64,000 nt of DNA from an uncultured Clostridium sp. (GCA_934438135.1 CAKSBP010000009.1:1-64000), one strand, 5' to 3'; counted from the first letter of the stretch, positions 34,755 to 45,143 are shown. Notes: a model not told the origin generated them from the sequence alone. Numbers and translations are program-made.

Positions 34755-36728
34755 ATGGCAAAAATCATGTTACTGGATCAGAGCACCATCAATAAAATCG
34801 CAGCAGGAGAAGTGGTTGAGCGGCCAAGTGCGGTTGTAAAAGAGCTGGTTGAGAATTCCATTGATTCTGGAGCCAATGCTGTCACCGTGGAGATAAAAGA
34901 TGGCGGTACCAGCTTGATTCGTATTACCGACAATGGCTGTGGAATTGAAAAGGAACAGATTGCCGCTGCATTTGAGCGGCATGCAACCAGTAAAATCCGT
35001 TCCGTAGAAGATCTCTTGATGGTGTCAAGCCTTGGATTTCGAGGAGAAGCACTTGCCAGTGTGGCAGCAGTTTCCAAGGTGGAAGTAATTACAAAGACAC
35101 CGGAAGAACTAACTGGTATCCGTTATATCATAGAAGGTGGAAATGAGAAAAGCACCGAGGAAATTGGATGCCCGGAAGGAACCACCTTTTTGGTTCGGAA
35201 TCTGTTCTTTAATACACCAGCACGAAAGAAATTTTTAAAATCCAATACAACAGAGGCGGGATATATCAGCAGTCTGTTAGAACGGCTTTGTGTATCTCAT
35301 CCTAACATTTCTTTTAAATTTATTAATAATGGACAGATGAAGCTTCATACAACTGGAAATGGAAATATGAAAGACATTCTGTACCAGCTATACGGAAAAG
35401 AAATTACAAGGGAACTGATTCCAGTGGAGAAGGATGAAGGCGTGGTTTCCATTACTGGTTTTATTGCAAATCCAGTGGTATCCCGAGCCAATAAAAATTA
35501 TATGAATTACTTTGTTAATGGAAGATATGTAAAAAGTTCAGTCATTCATAAAGCAATTGAAGAGGCTTATAAACCATATTCTATGACCCATCGCTACCCA
35601 TTTACTTCTTTATTATTAGAGATTGCACCGGAGTGGATTGATGTCAATGTTCATCCGACGAAAATGGAAGTCCGTTTCCATGATAGTCAAGTAATTTATG
35701 AACTGGTTTATGCAGCACTCAGAGAAGTTTTAGCACAGAAAGAATTAATTCCAGATGTTGGAATTGACGGGGAAATGGAAAAACCAGAAGAAAAATCGAA
35801 AGAAATTTCTGAAAATGTACCAGAACCATTTGAAAAAAAAAGACTTGTTCATTATAATAATTCATCGGGGCAGATGCCTAATGTGGTACGAGAGGATTAT
35901 GGTGGAATCCGGCGATTTACGGAGCCGGTAAAATCCTTTGAGAAATACGGTGTTCCAAAGGATACGGATTTATGCCCGGAAATACCTAATGAACCTATGG
36001 CGGCAGGGAAAGCTGGAAATAAACATGATATGATATCGGAAGTAGAAAGCGGAAATGAAATGAATGTTAAACGGGATGTTTTTCAGAATGTGGAAGAAAA
36101 GCCTGTTCAGCTGGAACTGTTTCATGATACGCTGTTGTCTCGGCAGAGCCGGAAGAAACACCGAATCATCGGTCAGGTTTTTAAGACATACTGGATTATT
36201 GAATTCGAGGATAAAATGTATCTGATTGATCAGCATGCAGCCCATGAGAAAGTTCTATATGAAAGGAATTTAAAGAAGATTCAGGAAAAACCGGGAGATT
36301 CCCAGCTGTTAAATCCACCGATTATTGTTTCGCTCGCTATGAATGAAGAGGCAGTATTAAAAGAATATCAGGACAAGTTCAAACAGATTGGATTTGAAAT
36401 CGAACCCTTTGGGGGCAAAGAATATGCAATTTATGGAGTGCCTGCGGATATGCTTGGATTGGCGGAAAAAGATATCTTTCTGGAAATGCTGGATTCTTTG
36501 ATGGAGGAGAAAAGTGATTCTCCCATTGAGATGGTGTTGGAAAAAGCGGCATCCATGTCCTGTAAAGCAGCAGTAAAAGGTAATCAGGAACTGTCTTTTG
36601 CAGAAGCAGAAGCGTTGATAGATGACCTTCTGACCTTGGAAAATCCATATAACTGTCCACATGGAAGACCAGTTATTGTTTCCATGTCTAAGTATGAAAT
36701 TGAAAAGAAATTTAAACGTATTGTATAA
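34755..36728 (+). CDS. mutL: DNA mismatch repair protein MutL
   Basis: MutL couples mismatch recognition to excision. The GHKL ATPase N-terminus has NKIAAGEVVERPSAVVKELVEN, DNGCGI and the FRGEALASVAA lid. A variable acidic linker (about 330-470) leads to the C-terminal domain. The endonuclease motif DQHAAHEKVLYE (DQHAx2Ex4E), the CKAAVKG motif and the CPHGRP motif are all present. This predicts a nicking MutL, as expected for a bacterium without visible mutH. Length is normal at 657 residues. Confidence 0.98.
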   Translation: MAKIMLLDQSTINKIAAGEVVERPSAVVKELVENSIDSGANAVTVEIKDGGTSLIRITDNGCGIEKEQIAAAFERHATSKIRSVEDLLMVSSLGFRGEALASVAAVSKVEVITKTPEELTGIRYIIEGGNEKSTEEIGCPEGTTFLVRNLFFNTPARKKFLKSNTTEAGYISSLLERLCVSHPNISFKFINNGQMKLHTTGNGNMKDILYQLYGKEITRELIPVEKDEGVVSITGFIANPVVSRANKNYMNYFVNGRYVKSSVIHKAIEEAYKPYSMTHRYPFTSLLLEIAPEWIDVNVHPTKMEVRFHDSQVIYELVYAALREVLAQKELIPDVGIDGEMEKPEEKSKEISENVPEPFEKKRLVHYNNSSGQMPNVVREDYGGIRRFTEPVKSFEKYGVPKDTDLCPEIPNEPMAAGKAGNKHDMISEVESGNEMNVKRDVFQNVEEKPVQLELFHDTLLSRQSRKKHRIIGQVFKTYWIIEFEDKMYLIDQHAAHEKVLYERNLKKIQEKPGDSQLLNPPIIVSLAMNEEAVLKEYQDKFKQIGFEIEPFGGKEYAIYGVPADMLGLAEKDIFLEMLDSLMEEKSDSPIEMVLEKAASMSCKAAVKGNQELSFAEAEALIDDLLTLENPYNCPHGRPVIVSMSKYEIEKKFKRIV

Positions 36729-36742
36729 GAAAAGAGATGTGT

Positions 36743-37666
36743 ATGAAAAAACCGTTAATTATTTTAACTGGTCCCACTGCAGTAGGAAAGACAGAGTTAT
36801 CCATTAAACTTGCAAAGAAAATCGGAGGAGAGATTATTTCTGCCGATTCCATGCAGGTATATAAGCAGATGGATATTGGAACGGCAAAAGTCATGCCAGA
36901 GGAAATGCAGGGAGTAAAACATTTCCTAATTGATGAATTTGAACCAGATGAAGATTTTTATGCGAAAAAATATATGGAAGAAATATATGCAGCAGGAAAA
37001 ATACCGATAATAGCTGGTGGAACTGGATTTTATATTCAGGCACTGCTGTATGACATAGATTTTGAAGACAACGATGCAGACTATTCTTACCGCAGGTCTT
37101 TGGAACAGATGGCAGAAGAAAAAGGAGCAGCTGTGCTGCATGAAATGCTTCAGAAGGTAGATCCAAAATCCGCAGAAACCATTCATGAAAATAATGTGAA
37201 GAGGGTTATTCGTGCCTTAGAGTATTTTGAAAAGACAAAGCGTCCGATTTCGGAACATAACGAAAGCCAGAGACAAAATGAGTCCCCTTATAATTTTGCA
37301 TATTTTGTTCTGACCGATGAACGTAAGGTGTTATATAACCGAATAAATCTTCGAGTTGATAAAATGATGGAACAGGGACTGCTGGAAGAAGTTAAAGCAT
37401 TAAAAGAAAAAGGCTGTCATAAAGAAATGGTTTCCATGCAGGGTATCGGTTACAAAGAAATGCTGGATTATCTCGATGGAATTTACAATTATGAAGATGC
37501 CGTAGATTTACTAAAGAAAGATACCCGCCATTTTGCAAAACGACAGCTTACCTGGTTCCGCCGGGAAAAAGAAGTTATCTGGCTGGATAAAAGTCTGTAT
37601 GAACGAAATGACGAACGTATATTGGAAAAGATGTCTAAGGAGCTTACAAAGAGAGGCATCTGTTAG
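36743..37666 (+). CDS. miaA: tRNA dimethylallyltransferase MiaA
   Basis: MiaA adds the isopentenyl group to A37 of tRNAs reading U-starting codons. The 307-residue protein (ATG 36743; an in-frame ATG lies at 36737) has the P-loop GPTAVGKTELS, ISADSMQVYKQMDIGTAK, AGGTGFYIQALLYD and the RQLTWFRRE motif. It follows mutL by a few bases, the mutL-miaA linkage seen in many bacteria. Confidence 0.97.
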   Translation: MKKPLIILTGPTAVGKTELSIKLAKKIGGEIISADSMQVYKQMDIGTAKVMPEEMQGVKHFLIDEFEPDEDFYAKKYMEEIYAAGKIPIIAGGTGFYIQALLYDIDFEDNDADYSYRRSLEQMAEEKGAAVLHEMLQKVDPKSAETIHENNVKRVIRALEYFEKTKRPISEHNESQRQNESPYNFAYFVLTDERKVLYNRINLRVDKMMEQGLLEEVKALKEKGCHKEMVSMQGIGYKEMLDYLDGIYNYEDAVDLLKKDTRHFAKRQLTWFRREKEVIWLDKSLYERNDERILEKMSKELTKRGIC

Positions 37667-37678
37667 GAGGAAAATACA

Positions 37679-38986
37679 ATGGATACATTACAGTCGATGT
37701 ATGAAAACATGACGATCAGCAAGGAGGTCTATCAGTTTGGGACAGAGGTTGAAGCGTCTTTAAAAGAACGTTTTGCACAAATCGATGAAACTGCAGAATT
37801 TAACCAGCTGAAAGTACTAAAGGCAATGCAGAAAAACAAATTGTCTGATATCCACTTTGCTGCAACAACTGGGTATGGCTACAATGATTTAGGCCGTGAA
37901 ACACTGGAAAGTGTATATGCGGATGTTTTTGAAGCAGAATCGGCACTTGTCCGTCCACAGATTACCTGTGGAACCCATGCACTTACCCTTGCATTATCTG
38001 CAAATTTAAGACCTGGGGATGAACTGTTATCACCAGTTGGAAAACCATACGATACGCTGGAAGGCGTGATTGGTATTAAAAATGATGAAAATGGAAAGCC
38101 GCCAATGGGCTCCTTGAAAGAATATGGAATCTCCTACCGACAGGTGGATTTACTGGAGGATGGTGGATTTGACTATGAAGGAATTAAAAAATCCATCAAT
38201 GAAAAGACAAAACTGGTAACCATTCAGCGTTCGAAAGGATATCAAACTAGACCAACTCTTTCTGTGGAAAAAATTGGAGAACTGATTCGCTTTATTAAAG
38301 GAATCAAACCAGATGTGATTTGCATGGTAGATAACTGTTATGGTGAATTTGTTGAAAAAATAGAACCAACTCAGGTAGGTGCAGATATGTGCGTAGGCTC
38401 TCTGATTAAAAACCCGGGCGGTGGACTTGCAGCAACCGGTGGTTATATTGTCGGGAAGGAAGAGTGCATTGAACAGTGTGCATTCCGTCTGACAGCACCT
38501 GGACTTGGAAAAGAAGTCGGAGCAACACTTGGTATTAACCAGCAGATGTTTCAGGGACTTTTCCTTGCACCAACCGTTACTGCTGGGGCACTAAAAGGAG
38601 CTATTTTTGCAGCAAATGTGTATGAAAGACTTGGATTTTCTGTTATTCCAAATGGAACCGAACCTCGTTATGACATTATACAGGCTGTGACATTAGGTTC
38701 TGCCGAAGCAATGATTGCTTTCTGTCATGGAATTCAGCAGGCAGCACCGGTTGACAGCTTTGTTGTTCCAGAACCATGGGCAATGCCAGGATATCATTCC
38801 GATGTAATTATGGCAGCGGGTGCATTCGTTCAAGGTTCTTCCATTGAATTAAGTGCAGATGGTCCAATTGAAGCTCCATATGCAGTATATTTTCAGGGAG
38901 GTCTTACCTGGTATCATGCAAAGACAGGAATTTTAATGTCTTTACAGAGACTGGCAGATAGCAGATTAGTAACTATCCCTAAATAA
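37679..38986 (+). CDS. ynbB: Methionine gamma-lyase family protein (YnbB)
   Basis: This 435-residue PLP-dependent protein belongs to the Cys/Met-metabolism fold type I enzymes. Members are annotated as aluminium-resistance or methionine gamma-lyase family proteins. PLP-site elements include RPQITCGTHALTLAL, the aspartate in VDNCYGEF and the lysine in SLIKNPGGGLAATGG. It lies 13 bases downstream of miaA, a linkage known from Bacillus (ynbB). The substrate is not established. Confidence 0.9.
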   Translation: MDTLQSMYENMTISKEVYQFGTEVEASLKERFAQIDETAEFNQLKVLKAMQKNKLSDIHFAATTGYGYNDLGRETLESVYADVFEAESALVRPQITCGTHALTLALSANLRPGDELLSPVGKPYDTLEGVIGIKNDENGKPPMGSLKEYGISYRQVDLLEDGGFDYEGIKKSINEKTKLVTIQRSKGYQTRPTLSVEKIGELIRFIKGIKPDVICMVDNCYGEFVEKIEPTQVGADMCVGSLIKNPGGGLAATGGYIVGKEECIEQCAFRLTAPGLGKEVGATLGINQQMFQGLFLAPTVTAGALKGAIFAANVYERLGFSVIPNGTEPRYDIIQAVTLGSAEAMIAFCHGIQQAAPVDSFVVPEPWAMPGYHSDVIMAAGAFVQGSSIELSADGPIEAPYAVYFQGGLTWYHAKTGILMSLQRLADSRLVTIPK

Positions 38987-39088
38987 AGATAAGACAGGAA
39001 AACAGACAATGTGGGATTTTCCGAACGTATGTGTCAAAAAAGCATATAAAAAATTGCCTGTGAGGTTGTATACAAACCTTTTTACTTG

Positions 39089-39097
39089 TGTTAAAAT
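39089..39097 (+). promoter_or_regulatory. Extended -10 promoter before radC
   Basis: TGT directly before TAAAAT (39092-39097). No good -35 box at 17 bases; a weak TATACA is possible. Confidence 0.3.
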
Positions 39098-39148
39098 AAA
39101 AAACAAGGTTTTGATAGTGTATGCTTTTAATAGGGGTAAGGAGAGTAT

Positions 39149-39847
39149 ATGCATGAAAAACACAGGAAGACCAAGGATTTACCGTTATCAGAACGACCTT
39201 ATGAGAAATGTCTCAGCTATGGTGCTGGTATGCTGTCAGATGCAGAGCTGTTAGGCATTATATTACGGGTTGGGACCAAAAATCAGACAGCAGTGGAAGT
39301 TGCAAATTCTGTTCTTCTTCATTCCGGATACGAGTCGGGACTGGTTGGATTATATTATGCCACGATAGAGGATTTAATGAGCATTCCAGGTATCGGGATG
39401 GTCAAGGCTGTCCAGTTAAAGTGTGTAGCAGAGCTGGCGGTCCGGATTGCAAAACAGGAAAGAAAGAAGATGGTGAAATTTCATCAGCCACGTTCGGTGG
39501 CGGACTATTATATGCAGGAGTTCCGGTTTAAAGAACAGGAGCAGGTTCTTCTGGTTATGCTGGATACAAAAGGAAGGCTGATTAAAGATGCACTGATTTC
39601 CAGCGGTACGGTAAATTTGTCGATTGTGGATCCAAGAGAAATTTTCACAATTTCATTTCAAAACCGCGCTGTACAGATTATACTGCTTCATAATCATCCA
39701 AGCGGGGATCCGACTCCTAGTAAACAAGATCTTCTGATTACCCAGCGGATAAAGGAAGCCGGGAGTTTAGTCGGTGTGGAACTTATAGATCATATTATTA
39801 TTGGCGATAATCAATATATTAGTATGAGAGAAAAAAAACTGTTATAA
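39149..39847 (+). CDS. radC: RadC family JAB/MPN protein
   Basis: This 232-residue protein has helix-hairpin-helix repeats in the N-terminal half (LMSIPGIGMVKAVQLK). A JAB1/MPN metalloprotease-like domain follows, with a metal site in HNHPSGDPTPSKQD. Despite the name, its role in DNA repair is doubtful. ATG 39149 follows AAGGAG by 5 bases. It precedes mreB, the classical radC-mreBCD order of Firmicutes. Confidence 0.95.
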   Translation: MHEKHRKTKDLPLSERPYEKCLSYGAGMLSDAELLGIILRVGTKNQTAVEVANSVLLHSGYESGLVGLYYATIEDLMSIPGIGMVKAVQLKCVAELAVRIAKQERKKMVKFHQPRSVADYYMQEFRFKEQEQVLLVMLDTKGRLIKDALISSGTVNLSIVDPREIFTISFQNRAVQIILLHNHPSGDPTPSKQDLLITQRIKEAGSLVGVELIDHIIIGDNQYISMREKKLL

Positions 39848-39882
39848 AACATAAGACGCAGCAGTCTTAGAAGGAGAAACTT

Positions 39883-40884
39883 ATGGCAAGAAAAATGTTT
39901 GGCATAGATTTTGGTACAAGTCAAATCAAAATATTTAAAAAAGGTGAAGGAATTGTCGTTGATGAAAAGAATGTCATTGCGACACAGATGAAAAAAATGT
40001 ATGCAGGAGGAAACGATGCATACGAGATGTTTGAAAAGGCTCCGGAAACTATTGATGTTTCCTATCCAATGAGAGCAGGAGTCATTGCGGAAATTGCAAA
40101 TATGCAGATGCTGCTAAACTTTTTTTTACAGACGAAATGTTATAAGAAAGGAAGCATGCGTTCCGCAGCAGACTTTTTAGTAGCAGTTCCTACTAATATT
40201 ACAGAAGTAGAACGAAGAGCATTTGTTGATTTAGTACGTAATTCCTGTGGAAAGGCAAAAGAGGTTATTCTGCTGGATAAACCGGTAACCGCAGCAGTAG
40301 GCATCGGACTGGATGTTACCAGTGCAAGAGGTGTCATGACAGTTGATATCGGTGCAGATACAACAGAAATCGGTATTATTTCATTGGGCGGAATTGTGCT
40401 TTCCAAACTGATTCCGATTGGAGGAAATAAATTTGATGAATCCATACAGACTATAGTGAAAAAGACATATAATCTCTACATCGGAAGCAAGACAGCAGAG
40501 AACCTGAAAAAAGAACTTGCATGTGCCATCGATTCAGAAGACACCACAGCAAGAGTATTTGGCCGTGATGTAGTAACCGGTCTTCCAAAAGAAATGGAAA
40601 TTAGTTCCAAGATGGTATGTGATGCCATTCAGGAACATCTTCATACAATTGTAGACGCAATTAAAATGATTCTGGAACATACTCCACCGGAAATTTCCTC
40701 TGATATTATTGATTCTGGAATTTATCTGACAGGTGGTTCTGCAAAAATAAAAGATTTAGAAAGGCTGATTTCAAGTGAAACAGATTTGAGCGTAAATCTG
40801 AGTGATGACTGTGAAAATTCCGTAGCAAATGGACTTGGCATCATAATGGAGGATGCTGGAATGCTGGCTTCCCTGCATCACTAG
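39883..40884 (+). CDS. mreB: Rod-shape determining protein MreB
   Basis: MreB is a bacterial actin that positions lateral wall synthesis. The 333-residue protein has the phosphate-1 loop FGIDFGTSQIKIF, connector and phosphate-2 VDIGADTTEIGIISLGGI, and adenosine-binding ITGG-like 'YLTGGSAKIK'. It is more divergent than Bacillus MreB (for example GTSQIKIF rather than GTANTLVY). It heads mreB-mreC-mreD-PBP2. Confidence 0.92.
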   Translation: MARKMFGIDFGTSQIKIFKKGEGIVVDEKNVIATQMKKMYAGGNDAYEMFEKAPETIDVSYPMRAGVIAEIANMQMLLNFFLQTKCYKKGSMRSAADFLVAVPTNITEVERRAFVDLVRNSCGKAKEVILLDKPVTAAVGIGLDVTSARGVMTVDIGADTTEIGIISLGGIVLSKLIPIGGNKFDESIQTIVKKTYNLYIGSKTAENLKKELACAIDSEDTTARVFGRDVVTGLPKEMEISSKMVCDAIQEHLHTIVDAIKMILEHTPPEISSDIIDSGIYLTGGSAKIKDLERLISSETDLSVNLSDDCENSVANGLGIIMEDAGMLASLHH

Positions 40885-40910
40885 GCTGAAATCCGCAGAT
40901 GGGAGTCGTG

Positions 40911-41759
40911 ATGAGAAGAAACGCGAAATTTACATTGAAACCAAAGCATATTCTAATTATCTGTTCCGTGGCGTTAGTAGGACTTATGATTTTTTCCTAT
41001 TTCTTTGCTGAGAAAATCGCACCTGTCAAGACTGCTTTTGGCAGGGTGGTATCTCCTATGCAGAGCGGAATCGATGTAGTTGGAAGTTATATCAGTGATA
41101 AGACCGAGTTATTTAATACGGTAAGGAAGCTGACCGCTGAAAATAAAGAACTGCAGGAAAGGGTAGATACTCTTTCCAGTGAAAATAAAATCCTGCAGCT
41201 GGATCAGTATGAATTAAACAGCCTTCGTGATTTATTGAAGCTGGATAAAACATATTCCGAATATCCAAAGGTTGCAGCAAGAATTACAAGCGAACCAACA
41301 GATAACTGGTACAGCCAGTTTCATATTGACAAAGGAAGCAATGACGGCTTAAAGGCAGGAATGAATGTCATGGCAGGCGATGGACTGGTAGGCATTATTA
41401 CCGAGACCGGACATAATTATTCCATTGTAAGAACAATTATTGATGATGTCAGTAGTGTCAGTGCGATGTTTATGAAGACAAAAGACAGCTGCGTGGTCAG
41501 CGGGAGTTTGGAACTGTTAAATGATGGCGTTATCAAGATTGAAGATGTGAAGAAGACAGCCAAGATTAAAAACGGCTATGAAGTAGTTACATCTTCTGCC
41601 AGTGGGAAGTATCTTCCAGGTATCTTAATTGGTACAGTGGAAAGCATTCAGACAGATGCTTCCAAGCTGACCCAGTCCGGACGTCTGACGCCGGCAGTGG
41701 ATTTCAGCAAATTAGACACGGTACTTGTGATTACCACGTTAAAAGAAGAAGAGTATTAG
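40911..41759 (+). CDS. mreC: Rod-shape determining protein MreC
   Basis: MreC is a bitopic scaffold of the elongasome. ATG 40911 follows GGGAG by 5 bases and gives 282 residues; an in-frame ATG at 40899 is the alternative. A transmembrane helix covers about residues 11-29. A coiled coil follows (about 55-90, KLTAENKELQERVDTL), then the extracellular beta-barrel domain. It is adjacent to mreD. Confidence 0.95.
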   Translation: MRRNAKFTLKPKHILIICSVALVGLMIFSYFFAEKIAPVKTAFGRVVSPMQSGIDVVGSYISDKTELFNTVRKLTAENKELQERVDTLSSENKILQLDQYELNSLRDLLKLDKTYSEYPKVAARITSEPTDNWYSQFHIDKGSNDGLKAGMNVMAGDGLVGIITETGHNYSIVRTIIDDVSSVSAMFMKTKDSCVVSGSLELLNDGVIKIEDVKKTAKIKNGYEVVTSSASGKYLPGILIGTVESIQTDASKLTQSGRLTPAVDFSKLDTVLVITTLKEEEY

Positions 41760-41784
41760 GTATGCTGTCTGGAAAGGAATCTAT

Positions 41785-42300
41785 ATGAAACGGTTTATTA
41801 CTACAGTCACGTTAGTTGTTTTAATTGTAATTTGTTTTTTACTCCAGACCACTGTATTTAAGTGGCTGGCATTGGCAAATGTTGTGCCAAATCTTTTAAT
41901 TATTCTGACTGTTTCCGTTGGATATATGAGAGGGCGGACAGATGCATTATTTACAGGTCTGTTATGTGGTCTTGCCATTGACTGCATGTATGGTGACGTT
42001 ATGGGACTGACAGCACTGATTTATATGCTGACAGGTTATATCAGTGGTTATGCCAATATGATTTATATAACAGATGATTACACCATGCCGATTTTTGTAA
42101 TCGGTATTGGTGACTTTATATACAGTATTTTATTTTATGTGTTTAACTTTTTGCTTCGTGCCAGACTTAATTTCCTTTATTACTTAAGGCATATTATTTT
42201 GCCGGAGTTAATATACACAGTTGTGGCTGCACTGGTATTGTATAAGTTATTCCATATGATTAATGAGCAGTTGGAAAGGTTTGAACATAAGGAGGCGTAA
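41785..42300 (+). CDS. mreD: Rod-shape determining protein MreD
   Basis: MreD is a small elongasome membrane protein. The 171-residue protein has five or six hydrophobic helices, with the family signature PNLLIILTVSVGYMRGRTDALFTGL and AIDCMYGD. It ends within the ribosome site (AAGGAGG) of the PBP2 gene, so the genes are coupled. Confidence 0.93.
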   Translation: MKRFITTVTLVVLIVICFLLQTTVFKWLALANVVPNLLIILTVSVGYMRGRTDALFTGLLCGLAIDCMYGDVMGLTALIYMLTGYISGYANMIYITDDYTMPIFVIGIGDFIYSILFYVFNFLLRARLNFLYYLRHIILPELIYTVVAALVLYKLFHMINEQLERFEHKEA

Positions 42301-42304
42301 CGTT

Positions 42305-45127
42305 TTGCTTGATACAATATTAGAAGAAATAAAGAAGATTGCCAAATCACGGTTGTTTCCAGTAGCGTTAGTCTTCTCCCTGCTGTTCTTTGTGCTTGTG
42401 TATCGTTTATTTTCTCTCCAGGTTGTTAATGGAGAGGAATATGAATCAAGTACAGAATCCCAGTATAAGAAGACAAACGAAGTAAGTGCAACCAGAGGAA
42501 ATATTTACGATAGAAAAGGTAAGCTTCTGGCGTATGATGAATTATCCTATTCGTTGGAGATTGAATACGCTGGTGTGCTTAGTACAAATGAACAGAAGAA
42601 TACGATGATTGCCTCGCTTATTGAAATAGTAGAAGGAAATGACGGCGAACTGATTTACGGTATTCCGCTGGAAACCGATTCTTCAGGAAAGTTACAGTTT
42701 ACGGTAGAAGAGACTGCCCAGCAGAAATTTAAAATGAATGTTTACAGTAAGAACTCGGTAAAGGATCTGACAGAGGAAGAAAGAAAGAAAACAGCAGAGG
42801 AAGTATTTGAGTATTTACAGAAAAAATTTGATGTAGATAAAGAAATTTCTAAAGAAAATGCATTGAAAATTATAGCAATTAGATATATGCTTTTTATGGA
42901 TAGATATATCAAAACGCCAATCACAGTTGCAACTGGATTAAATACCGATCTGGTCGGAATTATCAAGGAAAATCGTGATATTCTGTCGGATGTCAATGTG
43001 GTAGAATCGACAAAACGCGTTTATAAAGACAGCGAGTATTTTGCCCAGCTTTTAGGTTATACAGGAACCATTTCAGACGAGGCTCTGGAAGAAAAGAAGA
43101 AGAAAGGCGATAAGTACTATTTAGCCGGTGATCAGATTGGTAAAACCGGACTGGAAGAAAAATACGAAGAATATCTTCGTGGTACGAAGGGGTATGAGAA
43201 AACAATCCTGAATTCTTCCGGAAGTGTTATTGCAGTAACCGATACGAAAGATCCAGTAGCAGGTAATGACTTATATCTTACCATTGATGCAGATTTACAG
43301 AAAGCATCCTACCAGCTTTTAGAGAATCATATTGCAGGTGTTCTGCTTTCTCATATTGTAAACAGCAAAAGTACTGGTTCTAAAGGAACTTCTGCTGATG
43401 ATATCACGATACCGATTTATGATGTGTATTTTGCACTGATTGACAACAATGTAATTGATATAAACCAGTTAAATGCAGAAGATGCAACTACACTGGAGCA
43501 GTCTGTATATCAAAAATTTATAAACAGACAGCAGAGTGTATTTTCCAAGCTGAAAGAAGAATTAGGATACCATCATACGATTAATACATCCAATCTTTCC
43601 GATGAAATGGAAGACTATATCAGTCAGGTATATACCTGCCTGAAAGATAATGGTGTATTAAAGACAGATAGTATCGATACCGATGACCAGACCTATAAAA
43701 ATTATAGAAATGGAAAAATCGGATTGAATGAGTTTCTGGAATATGCACTGGAGAAAACATGGATCGATACCACACTTTTGAATATTGATAAGAGTTGGTA
43801 CGATACTGAAGAATTATATGCAAAACTTTTAGATTACACCATTACATTATTAGAAAAAGACAAGGCATTTTCCAAGCTGGTTTATCATGATATGATATAT
43901 GATTATACCTTGTCTGGTAAGGAAGTCTGTCTGCTCCTGTATGCTCAGGGAGTATTGAAGAAAGATGATGACAAGTCATCACTTGAAAATAATGTAGTTT
44001 CTTCTTATAGTTTTCTTACAAAGAAGATTAGAAAACTAGAGATTACACCTGGTATGCTTGCATTACAGCCATGTTCCGGTTCTGTTGTAATTACTGACCC
44101 GGATACGGGTGATACTCTTGCCTGTGTATCATATCCAGGATATGATAATAACAAGCTGGCAAATACAGTGGATTCATCTTACTATTCTAAGCTTTTACAG
44201 GATGAATCTTATCCGCTGATGCTTCGTCCAACGAAGCAGCTGATAGCTCCAGGATCTACCTTTAAGACATTCTCTTCCATTGTAGCATTACAGGAAGGAG
44301 TCATTACGACAGGTACCAGAATCCATGATAATGTAGTATTTAAACAGGTAACACCAAGTCCGAAGTGCTGGAGTACCTACTCCCACGGTTCTATTAACGT
44401 ATCGGATGCCATTGGAGTTTCCTGCAACTATTTCTTCTATCAGTGTGGTTACTGGTTAAGCCAGAATTCCAGCGGACAGTATATAAGTAATCTAGGATTA
44501 AAGAAAATTCAGAAATATGCAAAAGAATACGGAATGACAGCAAAGTCAGGACTGGAAGTTCAGGAAGAGTCCCCGGAAATATCCAGTGAAGATGCTGTTC
44601 GAAGTATGATTGGACAGGGAAATAACCTCTTCACGCCGGCACAGCTGGCAAGATGGGTGACAACTATTACTAATGAAGGAACCAGTTATAAACTGACTCT
44701 GATTGATAAAATTAAAGATGCAAATGGAAAAACAATTCTTAATAATAAAGCCAAAGTATACAAAAAGCTTGATGTATCCAGTAATATCTGGGATGCAGTG
44801 AAGCTTGGAATGTACAAAGTAGTAAATGGACCTTCCAGCAGCATTAAATCACTGTTCTCCGGATTAGATTTTGTAGTAGCAGGCAAAACAGGAACTTCTC
44901 AGATTTCAAAGAGTGTTCCAAATAACGGACTGTTTATTTCTTTTGCACCATATGAAAAACCAGAAGTAGCAGTAACGGTAGTAATTCCAAACGGATATGC
45001 TTCCAGTAATGCTGCAGAAGTAGCAAGAGATATTTATAAATACTATTTTAAGAGTGATGATGCGGGTGATTTGCTGAAAGATGGTGTTGCAAATCCGGAA
45101 GTAGCATCCCATTCTACGACTGATTAA
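42305..45127 (+). CDS. pbpA: Class B penicillin-binding protein 2, long form
   Basis: This elongation-specific transpeptidase cross-links lateral wall with RodA. TTG 42305 follows AAGGAGG by 9 bases and gives 940 residues. A signal-anchor helix (about 14-38) precedes the dimerisation domain (ATRGNIYDRKGKLLA). The transpeptidase domain has STFK at 651-654, SCN at 706-708 and KTG at 861-863. Between LYLTIDADLQ (about 327) and GSVVITDP (about 591) lies a roughly 240-residue helical, charged insertion absent from most PBP2 proteins. Cysteines 688, 707 and 714 and histidine 694 cluster around the SxN motif. Confidence 0.95.
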   Translation: MLDTILEEIKKIAKSRLFPVALVFSLLFFVLVYRLFSLQVVNGEEYESSTESQYKKTNEVSATRGNIYDRKGKLLAYDELSYSLEIEYAGVLSTNEQKNTMIASLIEIVEGNDGELIYGIPLETDSSGKLQFTVEETAQQKFKMNVYSKNSVKDLTEEERKKTAEEVFEYLQKKFDVDKEISKENALKIIAIRYMLFMDRYIKTPITVATGLNTDLVGIIKENRDILSDVNVVESTKRVYKDSEYFAQLLGYTGTISDEALEEKKKKGDKYYLAGDQIGKTGLEEKYEEYLRGTKGYEKTILNSSGSVIAVTDTKDPVAGNDLYLTIDADLQKASYQLLENHIAGVLLSHIVNSKSTGSKGTSADDITIPIYDVYFALIDNNVIDINQLNAEDATTLEQSVYQKFINRQQSVFSKLKEELGYHHTINTSNLSDEMEDYISQVYTCLKDNGVLKTDSIDTDDQTYKNYRNGKIGLNEFLEYALEKTWIDTTLLNIDKSWYDTEELYAKLLDYTITLLEKDKAFSKLVYHDMIYDYTLSGKEVCLLLYAQGVLKKDDDKSSLENNVVSSYSFLTKKIRKLEITPGMLALQPCSGSVVITDPDTGDTLACVSYPGYDNNKLANTVDSSYYSKLLQDESYPLMLRPTKQLIAPGSTFKTFSSIVALQEGVITTGTRIHDNVVFKQVTPSPKCWSTYSHGSINVSDAIGVSCNYFFYQCGYWLSQNSSGQYISNLGLKKIQKYAKEYGMTAKSGLEVQEESPEISSEDAVRSMIGQGNNLFTPAQLARWVTTITNEGTSYKLTLIDKIKDANGKTILNNKAKVYKKLDVSSNIWDAVKLGMYKVVNGPSSSIKSLFSGLDFVVAGKTGTSQISKSVPNNGLFISFAPYEKPEVAVTVVIPNGYASSNAAEVARDIYKYYFKSDDAGDLLKDGVANPEVASHSTTD

Positions 45128-45143
45128 ATCAAAGGGGGTTAAC

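Noticed and set aside
39153..39254. Alternative start at 39153 in another frame near radC
   Set aside because: The frame stops after 34 codons and lacks RadC motifs; the 39149 frame carries the SERPYEKC and JAB motifs.
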